This document shows positions 32,383-53,900 of a DNA stretch of 64,000 bases, piece after piece; position 1 is the stretch's first letter; each line of letters opens with the position of its first letter. Source of the DNA: Portunus trituberculatus (lineage: Eukaryota; Arthropoda; Malacostraca; Decapoda; Portunidae); contig NC_059300.1 in NCBI RefSeq assembly GCF_017591435.1, forward strand, positions 13,810,960 through 13,874,959, in the 5' to 3' direction. Both the position numbers and the translations under genes were made by a program. A model generated the notes under the pieces. The model made no database searches and was not told where the DNA came from. It saw only the letters and a program-made list of their open reading frames with translations.

Positions 32383-34330
32383 TTTCCTCCCCTAAGACCT
32401 CCGTAATGGGCTCATGAAGGAGGTGAGACGGAGATCTTGATAAGGCGTCGGCGATGATGTTGTCCACCCCTTGATATGGTGAACTTCAAGTTGAAGGTTG
32501 AGTTAACAAGGCCCACCTAAGAATGCGTTGGTTTCGGTTCTTCATGGCGTGAAGGAAGGCCAGAGGGTTGTGATCTGTGAAGACCTTCATAGTTTGAGGA
32601 CCAGGATGAAGATAGCACTCAAAACGTTGGAGCGCCAGGACGAGTGCCAGAGCCTCCTTCTCGATGGTGGAGTAGTTGAGTTGATGTTTTTTCAGCTTGG
32701 CGGAGTGATAGACGATGGGATGGAGGATGCCGCTTGTAGGGTCCGTTTGTAGTAGGACAGCACCCACTCCAACTCCACTCGCGTCCACTTGTAGATGGAA
32801 GGGGCGGGAATGATCCGGCGTCCAGACCACTGGTTCCGAGGAGAAACGCCTTGAGGTGTTGGAAGGCTTGGTCACAGGTCGGGGTCCAGTGGAAGGGGAC
32901 GGAAGTGCTGATAAGGTCCGTCAGGGGGGCGGCCAGGGTGGAGAAGTTCCTACAGAAGCGTCTGTAGAAACCAGCCATCCCCAAGAACCTCATGAGAGCT
33001 TTCCTGGTGGTAGGGACAGGGAAGCCAAGGATGGCCTCCACGTTAGCTCTCTTGGGGCGAACCTTGCCGTTCCTCACCACATGTCCCAGGTAGACCACCG
33101 TAGACTTCCCGAAGGTGGACTTGGCCAGGTTGATTGTAAGCCCGGCTTCCTGGAACCGACCCATCAGCCTCCGAAGACGGGTCAGATGTGTCGCCCAGTC
33201 TTCCGCAGTCACCACCAGGTCGTCCAGATATGCAGATGTTCCCTCCAAGTCCTGAGTGATGTAATTTATAGCCCTCTGGAAGGTGGCGGAGCATTAGACA
33301 AGCCAAAGGGCATCACTGTATTGGTATAGTCTGAAGGGGTGATGAAGGCGGATATTATTTGGGCCTCGTCCGAGAGGAATCTGGTAGTAACCTTTAAGTA
33401 AGTCTATAGTGGTTACAAATTTGGCTACTCCTATACTATCTATAAGGTCCTCTATCAAGGGCAATGGCATTTCCTAGCAACTGACCTTCTTGCACTAGAT
33501 GTTCAACAACTACATTCTTAATGACCTCTTTAGTCATCCGAGACGTGATGGGAACATCAAAATGTTTAGCGATGGTCTTCCATTGGTCCTTTTTGATATT
33601 AGCACCTTTAAGTTGTTCCAGAGAATGTTCCAGAGAAGGGTCGGCACAAAATCTTCAACGTTAAACTGAGCGGAAGCCATATTAAATAGATGTTAAACCA
33701 CAAAAAAAAAAAAAAAAAAGATACGCGAATTACTTAAGTGAGGAACTTGGCAGAGTGATAATAAAGGCAACCTTGGAAATTACCTAGATTATACTTAAGT
33801 AAACACTTATGAGTACAATCACTAATGAGGGGTAAACTAGAGTTACGGCATTAAGAGGGATCCGGATTACTCTAGTTACGAGACTTGAGAGTGAGGAGCG
33901 AATTGTACTGAGACTTGTTATTGATAAGGAGGCGGATTAGTTTGAGAGGCTAGTTAAAATGACCGATTCTAACTAGCGAGAAAAATGATCCGCGAAGTGA
34001 GGGGATTGAGGGTTCGCATGAACATATGATGATCCCAACACTTGGATAACACTTATTACACACCTGCCTATGTGCAAAAAAAAGAGATAAGTGCTATCGG
34101 TGAACACGCCTTTCTACCTGGATTCCTGCTCTACCACTGCTATGCGATACCAATGAAAGTCACGAAGCACAAAGGTAAATTTAAACCACACGCAGAGTAA
34201 GTCACAGAAAAAAACACATCAGAGTCACAACACCACAGAAACAAAAAGAAAATAATGTAATCACAGAAAAAGTCACTGGAAAAATAGAACACTGAACATG
34301 GGTTATATTGGTCCTGTCACGGTCGCCAAT
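32383..34330 (-). mobile_element. internal region 6 of array
   Basis: 1948 bp. RT/RNase H nearly continuous in two frames (32486-32875 and 32619-33248). Gag start 33436-33680 has a one-base loss. Confidence 0.9.
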
Positions 34331-34992
34331 TGTTACGTTCACCGGTTAAACTGGTAAGATTGGCATCGGGAGCCGGTGAACAATAACAATAAAAAAAAAA
34401 CACTGCAGGTTCAACTGGTGAGGAAATGCAAAAGGGGGTCACTTTAAAAAGCTATTTTAATAACCCATAATGAAATTGACACATATATAACAAGAAACAT
34501 TAAACACAGATATATAACATGAAACACAGGAAAATGACATACACATATACATATAACACAGTAATAAATACAACAATAAATGCCAACTTAATACCTAACA
34601 ATAATCCTAATCCTATATGGAGGCAATGTGGAAAACACGGACGAGGGGAAGTGATACTTATGCGGTGTCGCAGTGGTGAAGTGCTGGGTGATGGTTGATC
34701 CCACGGTAGACCCAAGAGGCGTTGTGTTCACTGGTTGAGGCTTGGATCTCAACTTGCTTTTCAGAAAGCCAAGAGCTGGCTCAACACTTCCGGTTGAGTC
34801 GAAAGGGGCCGCGGGAATCCAACTTTGGGACAGTAGCGGGGCTTCATGAAACGGTGACGTGGAGGGTTCATGAAACGGTGGCGTGGAAGGTTCACGAGAC
34901 GGTGACGTGGAAGGGGAGGCGGAGAGGTGGCGAACGAGGTAACAAGCGGAGGAGGTGATGGTAGTAATGTATGTTACGGGCGAGCCGTAACA
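34331..34992 (-). repeat. LTR 7 of array
   Basis: 662 bp; keeps the longer G runs, like LTR 1. Confidence 0.9.
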
Positions 34993-36950
34993 TTTCCTCC
35001 CCCCTAAGACCTCCGTAATGGGCTCATGAAGGAGGTGAGACGGGAGATCTTGATAAGGCGTCGGCGATGATGTTGTCCACCCCCTTGATATGGTGAACTT
35101 CCAAGTTGAAGGGTTGAGTTAACAAGGCCCACCTAAGAATGCGTTGGTTTCGGTTCTTCATGGCGTGAAGGAAGGCCAGAGGGTTGTGATCTGTGAAGAC
35201 CTTCATAGTTTGAGGACCAGGATGAAGATAGCACTCAAAACGTTGGAGCGCCAGGACGAGTGCCAGAGCCTCCTTCTCGATGGTGGAGTAGTTGAGTTGA
35301 TGTTTTTTCAGCTTGGCGGAGTGATAGACGATGGGATGGAGGATGCCGCTTGTAGGTCCGTTTGTAGTAGGACAGCACCCACTCCAACTCCACTCGCGTC
35401 CACTTGTAGATGGAAGGGCGGAATGATCCGGCGTCCAGACCACTGGTTCCGAGGAGAGAAACGCCTTGAGGTGTTGGAAGGCTTGGTCACAGGTCGGGGT
35501 CCAGTGGAAGGGGACGGAAGTGCTGATAAGGTCCGTCAGGGGCGGCCAGGGTGGAGAAGTTCCTACAGAAGCGTCTGTAGAAACCAGCCATCCCCAAGAA
35601 CCTCATGAGAGCTTTCCTGGTGGTAGGGACAGGGAAGCCAAGGATGGCCTCCACGTTAGCTCTCTTGGGGCGAACCTTGCCGTTCCTCACCACATGTCCC
35701 AGGTAGACCACCGTAGACTTCCCGAAGGTGGACTTGGCCAGGTTGATTGTAAGCCCGGCTTCCTGGAACCGACCCATCAGCCTCCGAAGACGGGTCAGAT
35801 GTGTCGCCCAGTCTTCCGCAGTCACCACCAGGTCGTCCAGATATGCAGATGTTCCCTCCAAGTCCTGAGTGATGTAATTTATAGCCCTCTGGAAGGTGGC
35901 GGGAGCATTAGACAAGCCAAAGGGCATCACTGTATTGGTATAGTCTGAAGGGGGTGATGAAGGCGGATATTATTTGGGCCTCGTCCGAGAGGGGAATCTG
36001 GTAGTAACCTTTAAGTAAGTCTATAGTGGTTACAAATTTGGCTACTCCTATACTATCTATAAGGTCCTCTATCAAGGGCAATGGCATTTCCTAGCAACTG
36101 ACCTTCTTGCACTAGATGTTCAACAACTACATTCTTAATGACCTCTTTAGTCATCCGAGACGTGATGGGAACATCAAAATGTTTAGCGATGGTCTTCCAT
36201 TGGTCCTTTTTGATATTAGCACCTTTAAGTTGTTCCAGAGAATGTTCCAGAGAAGGGTCGGCACAAAAATCTTCAACGTTAAACTGAGCGGAAGCCATAT
36301 TAAATAGATGTTAAACCACAAAAAAAAAAAAAAAAGATAAGCGAATTACTTAAGTGAGGAACTTGGCAGAGTGATAATAAAGGCAACCTTGGAAATTACC
36401 TAGATTATACTTAAGTAAACACTTATGAGTACAATCACTAATGAGGGGTAAACTAGAGTTACGGCATTAAGAGGGATCCGGATTACTCTAGTTACGAGAC
36501 TTGAGAGTGAGGAGCGAATTGTACTGAGACTTGTTATTGATAAGGAGGCGGATTAGTTTGAGAGGCTAGTTAAAATGACCGATTCTAACTAGCGAGAAAA
36601 ATGATCCGCGAAGTGAGGGGATTGAGGGTTCGCATGAACATATGATGATCCCAACACTTGGATAACACTTATTACACACCTGCCTATGTGCAAAAAAAAG
36701 AGATAAGTGCTATCGGTGAACACGCCTTTCTACCTGGTTTCCTGCTCTACCACTGCTATGCGATACCAATGAAAGTCACGAAGCACAAAGGTAAATTTAA
36801 ACCACACGCAGAGTAAGTCACAGAAAAAAAACACATCAGAGTCACAACACCACAGAAACAAAAAAGAAAATAATGTAATCACAGAAAAAAAGTCACTGGA
36901 AAAATAGAACACTGAACATGGGTTATATTGGTCCTGTCACGGTCGCCAAT
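34993..36950 (-). mobile_element. internal region 7 of array
   Basis: 1958 bp. RT 35487-35930, RNase H 35024-35443, Gag start 36053-36298. Second-block variants throughout. Confidence 0.9.
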
Positions 36951-37607
36951 TGTTACGTTCACCGGTTAAACTGGTAAGATTGGCATCGGGGAGCCGGTGA
37001 ACAATAACAATAAAAAAAAAAACACTGCAGGTTCAACTGGTGAGGAAATGCAAAAGGGGGTCACTTTAAAAAGCTATTTAATAACCCATAATGAAATTGA
37101 CACATATATAACAAGAAACATTAAACACAGATATATAACATGAAACACAGGAAAATGACATACACATATACATATAACACAGTAATAAATACAACAATAA
37201 ATGCCAACTTAATACCTAACAATAATCCTAATCCTATATGGAGGCAATGTGGAAAACACGGACGAGGGGAAGTGATACTTATGCGGTGTCGCAGTGGTGA
37301 AGTGCTGGGTGATGGTTGATCCCACGGTAGACCCAAGAGGCGTTGTGTTCACTGGTTGAGGCTTGGATCTCAACTTGCTTTTCAGAAAGCCAAGAGCTGG
37401 CTCAACACTTCCGGTTGAGTCGAAAGGGGCCGCGTGAATCCAACTTCGGGACAGTAGCGGGGCTTCATGAAACGGTGACGTGGAGGGTTCATGAAACGGT
37501 GGCGTGGAAGGTTCACGAGACGGTGACGTGGAAGGGGAGGCGGAGAGGTGGCGAACGAGGTAACAAGCGGAGGAGGTGATGGTAGTAATGTATGTTACGG
37601 CCGTACA
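36951..37607 (-). repeat. LTR 8 of array, outer 5' end altered
   Basis: Matches the other LTRs up to GTATGTTACGG at 37600. It then reads CCGTACAG in place of the hairpin loop and CCGTAACA arm. The usual TG end is lost and only CCG is shared with the left flank, so no intact target duplication remains. Confidence 0.85.
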
Positions 37608-38560
37608 GAGCGGATAAGGCCCATGTACAGAGTTAGCAGATGGGAGTTGTGAGAAGAAACTGACGGGGACATCGACTCTGAACGTCGATACTCGTATATA
37701 GCTAACTTGATAGAAACTGTTTTAGCAAGCGATGAGCTGTGAAGTTTCCAGTTTGATTATAAGTAAAGACCAGACCGGGGATATTCAATGTAGAAGAGGT
37801 GGGGGGAGGGCAGTTGGATGTATCATTGAGGAAAAAGGTAATATTAATTGTCTGAAAGGTTGAATCGAGTTGATAGACGGAGAAATTGTATGTTTGAGGC
37901 ATTGAACAGTACTAACTTTTCTCTGTCCCAAACGGAAATCAAGAAGTCAGGCGTTCTGTAGCTATAGCGTCCCTGCGTGATCTATTCTACCGTGCGTAGC
38001 TGTATGAACTCTGAAAGATTGGTCGTCTCGGAAAGAACGTGGGAACGTGTACATAAAGTGGTATATCCGAGTAAGAGTCGATGTAGACAAGAAATTTGAA
38101 GTTTATAATTATATACATGGTTTAGAAGATGAGTCATGAATAATAGGAAGAGTGCATGGGTAACAGGACAAAATCCTAAGGGACCACTGTTAGAACAGTG
38201 GCCGCCTACCAACTACCACAGCAGCAAAAGAATTGTCAGAGGAAACTTGAGATGAATTAAGTTGCAGAGAGATAGAAGTCGTAGAAAGGTAGTTTGGAAA
38301 TCAAAGTCTCGTGCCAGATTCTATAAACAAAGAAAGAAAAAAAACCTTTTGATATGCCCAAGGCAACTGCAAAAGTTTTACCAAAATCTCTATAAAGAGA
38401 ATGACCAAAATTCCGTATAAGGAGAGCCAGTAGTTTAACGGCCTTAATTGCCGGAAGCCGTCAGATCAGATAGAAGACTGTGAAGTGATTAAGTTTAAAA
38501 TCTTCCTATTAAGGATTGATGAAAGAAAAAAATAACTATATAAGCGGAGATTGAAGCAGT
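37601..38560 (-). pseudogene. 5' part of the decayed non-LTR retrotransposon, right of the LTR array
   Basis: Minus-strand fragments resemble RT: near 38400-38330 a FGKTFAVALGISK stretch (motif A DISKAFD decayed), then NSGPLGFCPVTHALFLLF at about 38200 (decayed GVPQGSVLSPTLFLLF). It continues into the sequence at 18061-18555 once the array is removed. Many stops. Confidence 0.65.
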
Positions 38561-38980
38561 AGAGTTCTCACCCACGACTTACTGCCGAACCTAATGTGAT
38601 CATTGTCGATTGACTGATTGACTGATGAGTGATGACATCGAGAGGCGCGTCAAACACCTTTTCCTTCACAATAAAGGGAAAATAATTATTCTCACTGAAC
38701 AAAGACACAGATTATAGCATTGGGGCATCGTATATTTAACTTTAACATGAACATTCACATCAACACGCTTGTACACACTGGTGAACGGTGATCTGCCAAC
38801 AGGAAAGCCTTCTTAACAGCGCCCTTTTTTTTTTTTTTATTTTTTTTATTCGTGGTTAATGGCACGGGCCTGCTTTGAAATGCATTATTGCAGTGTGTAA
38901 TATAAGAAAGGAAGCAAGAGAGCCTCTGTTGCTTGCTTCCTTGGATAAAGAGATGCAAGAGGAGTGGGCGGGTGCCTTAC
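38561..38980. other. intergenic stretch
   Basis: A/T-rich with a poly-T run at 38826-38849. No gene recognised. Confidence 0.4.
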
Positions 38981-38984
38981 TGGT

Positions 38985-39263
38985 CCATCCGCGCAACAGC
39001 TGACAGGTGAGGTGAAGGTGAGGCAGGGCTGCTGGCGGGGCGGCGAGTAGGCGGGGTGAGGCTTTGGCAAACACCTGTACACCGCCACATCTGCACGCTT
39101 CTCACATCTCGCACCTTATACTCGGCTATGTGAGGCACGCTATCTCTCCAAGTATCCTACTGTACAGCCCAATCCGGCCCTTGTCCCAGTCTCGCCGCCT
39201 CGCTCGAGATGCCCACACCAACAACCTTGCCGCAGCAACAGTAGGACCCACACTCACAGCCGA
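38985..39263 (+). promoter_or_regulatory. candidate promoter / noncoding first exon of the MMD-like gene
   Basis: G+C- and CpG-rich stretch about 2 kb upstream of the MMD-like start codon. It ends in a donor-like GTAAGC at 39264, and an acceptor lies right before the coding ATG at 41228. Composition and position suggest a 5' UTR exon; the transcription start is not visible. Confidence 0.35.
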
Positions 39264-41227
39264 GTAAGCTCTACCTTCTTTACCTTTAGTCTGCACGGGG
39301 TTTGCAGAGAGAGAGAGAGAGAATATAAATGCGGAAGTGAATGATTTTTAATGCAAGACTTAGGTGAATATGACATATGCCTCTGTCTAGTCTCTTCCCT
39401 TTCCTCATATCCTTCTAACCATAACAAACGTGGTGTCTAGTGGAATATATGGGATTTTCGTGTGAGGGAGTAAAAATTTTGGAATTTGATCTTCTAACCT
39501 AACCTAACTTTCGAAAGATGAAGCTTCACAATACACATTCCCTTGTTTTTCTTTTTTGTCCCCAACAAGCTCGGGTGGGAAAGCAAGGTTTTAGGATTAT
39601 ATAGTAAACACAAATCTTTCACATTCACAAAATAAATCAAAGGATGGGATACCATATTTTGACAACTGGAAATTAACCTGACTTTGTGTAACCTAACCAT
39701 GCTACTCTTCAACTTTCCCTTAAGGACACTACTTAATCCAATGTATCTTAACTGGAGGCCCTTCTGGCCCTCTCTTAACCACTACGAGATGAGTGGTGCA
39801 TGTCTTGAAACTCTGACAGGTGATGCATCTAGGTGCCAGATGATTTTTTTGCCTTAAATCAAACAGAAGTGGGAGAGAATGTTTTTAATCTTATTTAGTA
39901 ACACTTACAAAGCTGCTCCTTACTTCTGATCGTAACTTTGTTGAAAGGAAGTGATCTGCCCCCATTCCAATGTATGGCTAAGCACAAATGCAAGCCAATT
40001 TTGTCCTCTCCTGTAACCACTGTTAGATAAAAAATCACATTTATAGAAATTCTAGGCTCAGTGTTAGAACATTCCTTTTGATATGTGGAGAGAGCTGTAA
40101 GATGCTGATGGGAGCTGTAGGCACACAAGTAGCTATTGCCATATCCCGTATAACAAACACATATCAGATACCACCTTTGCAGATAATATACATATGTTGT
40201 TATTCAGTCTTTCCTACTGGTTGAACTAAAATAATGAGTCAGACAAAATATCATTAGAAAAGAGAAGGATGGGTGACTTGCACTCTCATCATCATCCCAC
40301 TACCCTGTTCCTTATCCCCATCTGCCATCCTCATCCTTCCTCTACCTCTCTAACTTCACACCACCTACCTATCATACTCAAATTATCCTCCACTCTCATT
40401 CCATTCTTTACTCTCTCCCTTCTTCCTTCATTCAAATCTCACTCCCTCCTGCCTTTCTACCATTATTCCTCTTATAATATTTTGGCTATCCTGCTCCATC
40501 TTTTCATTCTTCCACTCTATCCTAACCTCCTCCTTTATTATCACTCCTACCATTGCATCATTACACATCTTGCATCACTTGGTCTCAACTTTCTTGCTAT
40601 TCATGCTCAAAAGCTGCTTAATATGCAAGGCAGCAGTGACCATGTTAGAAGTGTTACAGGAGTGGCTGCTGGCAGGTCATTGGACTGCTGTAGAGGTTTG
40701 GTGTGTCTGTGCAAGGTAGTTTTTGTATCCATAGTTTATCTTTGGGTTCTTGTAACTTTGTAAGGCTTCAACTGAAGGTAGAGTGTCTTGATACTATTAG
40801 TGTTCCTAAAATTGCAAGCTTGCATTGTATAGATAAATGTTATACAATTGTTAATAGATCTGACTTATACAATGGTAAGGCATATCACAATTTTTTTTTT
40901 TTTTTGTGTCATACTCAGTTATCATTTATAATTCTTTTATCATACATTGAATATCTGAAGTGCAATCTTATCTAGATTGGACCCTGGAGACTGTTGTCTC
41001 TGTCCTCAGCAGTCTGCTATGAAAGGAAGCCCCAGTTACTGCTAATCCTGAAGATAACATACAATGTGTGTGTGTGTGTGTGTGTATTCCAGTTAGAGGG
41101 AGAAAGACAGACAACAGATTAAGGCAAAGTACTATCACCAACACTGTCGGCTTTTCTATGTTGCACTATTGGCAAACTATAACTCTCTCTGTTGGCTCTG
41201 TTAAGTGTTGCATTCATTCCTAGCAGG
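39264..41227. other. upstream region or first intron of the MMD-like gene
   Basis: Contains a pyrimidine-rich low-complexity stretch (about 40270-40560) and a (GT)n run at 41065-41086. No exon seen. Confidence 0.4.
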
Positions 41228-50999
<9,772 letters not shown>

Positions 51000-53900
51000 G
51001 GACATCAGAGTCAGGTTTACTACACTGCTATCTTGTGGCCAAATTGTTAAGTATTAATCCTCAGGTAAAGCCCCAGAGTAGTGCCAGCCAAGATGTCTGG
51101 CCCATGATTGGCAGAACTACAGCAAGTCTGTAACAGTAACAATGGAACCAAGTCAGTGCCATATCAAGTGGCAGTTTATCAGCAGTTTTACTTGTTATGG
51201 TCTTGGGATCTGGTTTGGCATTATCATGATGGTATTGGTAATATGGAGTTTTTGTACCCCAGGCTGTATGTTGCCCTTCAACTTTTTCTTACAAAGCTGT
51301 GTGTGTTGTGTAATGGAGAACATGACACTAGGAAGTTTGTAAGATTTTTTACGAAAGGAGAGATATTTTTTTAAGAATAAAATTGCTTGGGTAGGTAGAG
51401 TAGCCAGTACAAAGAATGGTAATGATGCAGAACAGTCTTATAGAACTAGTAGAGCATTGGGGACAAGAAGATTTTTGAGGATGACCATCTCACAGTTATG
51501 GGAAGGTGAAGTATTGTAGCAGGCAGGCAACAGCTTTATTTGATAATGTAAATTGGCCATAGCAGCATGTAGAAATGAACAGCAGTATACCTGGACAGTA
51601 AGGTATTTTTATCAGTATTTATTGACTGTATTGATTGCATGTAAAAGAAATGAGGTCAAAGTGCTGACATTCAAGTCAGACATTGAGGATATTGTAGCAG
51701 GTAGCTACTATGTTCAGTACTTGGGTCTGTCCAAGCTACCACTGGAACTTATCCTCACTTGTTTGTATTATTATTGTGTTCATGATTAGTGGAAACAGTC
51801 AACACACTAAAAATGACTGTTTGAATGTGAATTGATTGATATTTTATTGAGTAATATAATCTGTTAAACAGTGGTGTTACAAGGATAATTTGTGGCTGTT
51901 ATGAGATGGCAGTGCATTGCTGTTTTCAGGAACTTTCAATATATTAACATCTTGCTTCAGATGAGAAGTTTTGTGTTTACTGAATAATGTGAGAGCAGCA
52001 TTTGCTGTGGGAATAATGCAGATATCAGAAATAAGCTAAGCTAAACTTAACTGTGTACCTCAGTTTTATCCTTGTGCATGATTTATTAATCTACCCTCTT
52101 GACCAGGTTGTTGGTATGTACGTACAAACCACTGCACACCCATCGTAATAACACCCTCAGATTTATTTATTGAGACAATCACCCAGTGAGATATCTTCTT
52201 CAGGAATTTTAGTCTTGGTGTTTGAGATGAAGACACCAGACACCCCACAATGTTGTGATGCATTTTTAGTATTAGAGAGCAGACCCAGTCAAAGGCTGCC
52301 TCATGCTCATAGAGCATGACTTGTTAATTCTCCCACATCAGTTGTAGCTTCATCTGGGAATGGAGGTTATTGGAGAGTGACAGAGTCTGTATTTTTGTAT
52401 TTCACAACTTGACTTGAGAATTCAAAGTTCACTTTGTACTGTACACTGAACCAGTGTACTCTTGCCAAGACTTTGTGATAACAATTTGTCACATTTAAGG
52501 AAGAATACTTGTCACAAATTACAATGTCATGAAAGAACTATTTAAGCTTGCCTTTAAGGATTCTTCTATGCTTGCATAGGCAAGGTGAAAATACAAACAA
52601 GGAAAAGACATTTTGGAAGAAAAAACAAATTTGCTCTTAAAATTCTAGAATAATGCAGGAAAGACTTTTGGGCATTGTCTGAGCACTGCCCCTAAAACAT
52701 GATAAGAAACTAACTGTTCATATGGAGTTTTTCAGCACAATTTAAGTCCATAAACTACAATGATGCCATCTACAAATATGTACTAGGATAAATCAAATAC
52801 CAAATTAGGTAGAAAATTTACTGAGAGCAGTCTTGTCAGATGACAAAGATTTGATAATTGAATACCATAAGCTTCCTGGATATCACAGGAATTAATCCTC
52901 AGAGAAAAGTTTAAGGAACCCAGAGATCACCTTTAGGCAGGGACTTTCAAAATCAGTGGCAGTTTGGACCCAGAAAACTGTGTGATTCTTACAAATTATT
53001 AATTTCAAATCATTATTAGTAGTAAATGTGACATATATGTAATGGTGCTTGGAGAAGACTGGCTCTTAGTTATTCTTCATTTCCTAAATTACTTACTCTT
53101 TGTACTAAGAGGCTCATAATTGAAGATTTAAAAACTTCTTACCATTCCCTTGATCCAGAGCTAGTAATAATGTGAAGGTTTGAGCAATTACCATGAACAT
53201 TTTTATGTTTGTGATCATATCACAAGGCAAGGCATAGATAATTAAGTGCAAGTTGGATGCAGGAAGACAGCCTCCACTGAAGTGGAAAGATAAAGAGTGC
53301 ATCACTATGAGAGGGAGCATGGAAAAAGGAGACTGAAAGGACTATAGCACACAAGAGTTTACATAGATAGAGAAACTTATCATGTCCATTCTCTTTTGGA
53401 AGTCAGTAAATAGATGCCACATGAGAAAGTGCATTATATTCCCATCTGTTTTCTTTTCCATTAGCTACTTTTATTAGGGAGAGGCTGTGTCAAGCTAAGT
53501 AACATCCTGCTATTGTTGGGATACTGGCTATAGCTAGTGCCCTTAAGATGCCCCTACAAGGCAGTACCTCAGTGTGGTGGTGGTTACATGCTGAGTCTTG
53601 GCAAATCATCACCTTACATAAATTTTTGTTAGTAATATTAACTCATCATCATTGCTCCACCACAACACTGAGTAGAACAGGAGTTCATTGGTTCTTAAGC
53701 AGATTGTTGCACTGTGCCTCAAATTTCAAACATTTTACAGCCTGTAGACACAGAGGGCTCAGTAAACAAGCAGCAGGCTGGAGGTGAACCACATCTCCTG
53801 AGGAAACACAATAGTCTGTTAGTTCTGCTGGAGTTAGCCAGCAGCAGTAGTAGCATGTGCCACAATGCCATTCCTTAGTCTCCTCACTGCCAGTTTGACA

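Larger units (their letters stand above)
18556..37607 (-). mobile_element. tandem array of a Ty3/Gypsy-type LTR retrotransposon (8 LTRs, 7 internal regions)
   Basis: Eight near-identical LTRs alternate with seven near-identical internal regions, period about 2.6-2.66 kb, all on the minus strand. Each internal region begins, on the minus strand, with TGGCGACCGTGACAGG (primer-binding site type) two bases from the LTR. It ends with a polypurine tract against the next LTR. It encodes a Gag start fused out of frame to RT, then RNase H; I find no protease or integrase. Adjacent units share a single LTR, as expected from LTR-LTR recombination or tandem amplification and not from independent insertions. 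Single-base differences in G/C runs are frequent and may be sequencing errors. Confidence 0.9.

Noticed and set aside
18556..37607. CRISPR-like or satellite reading of the regular repetition
   Set aside because: Unit structure (LTR ends, primer-binding site, polypurine tract, RT) shows a retrotransposon in a eukaryotic genome.
39493..39511. interstitial arthropod telomere repeat (TTAGG)n
   Set aside because: Fewer than four units; expected by chance in A/T-rich sequence.
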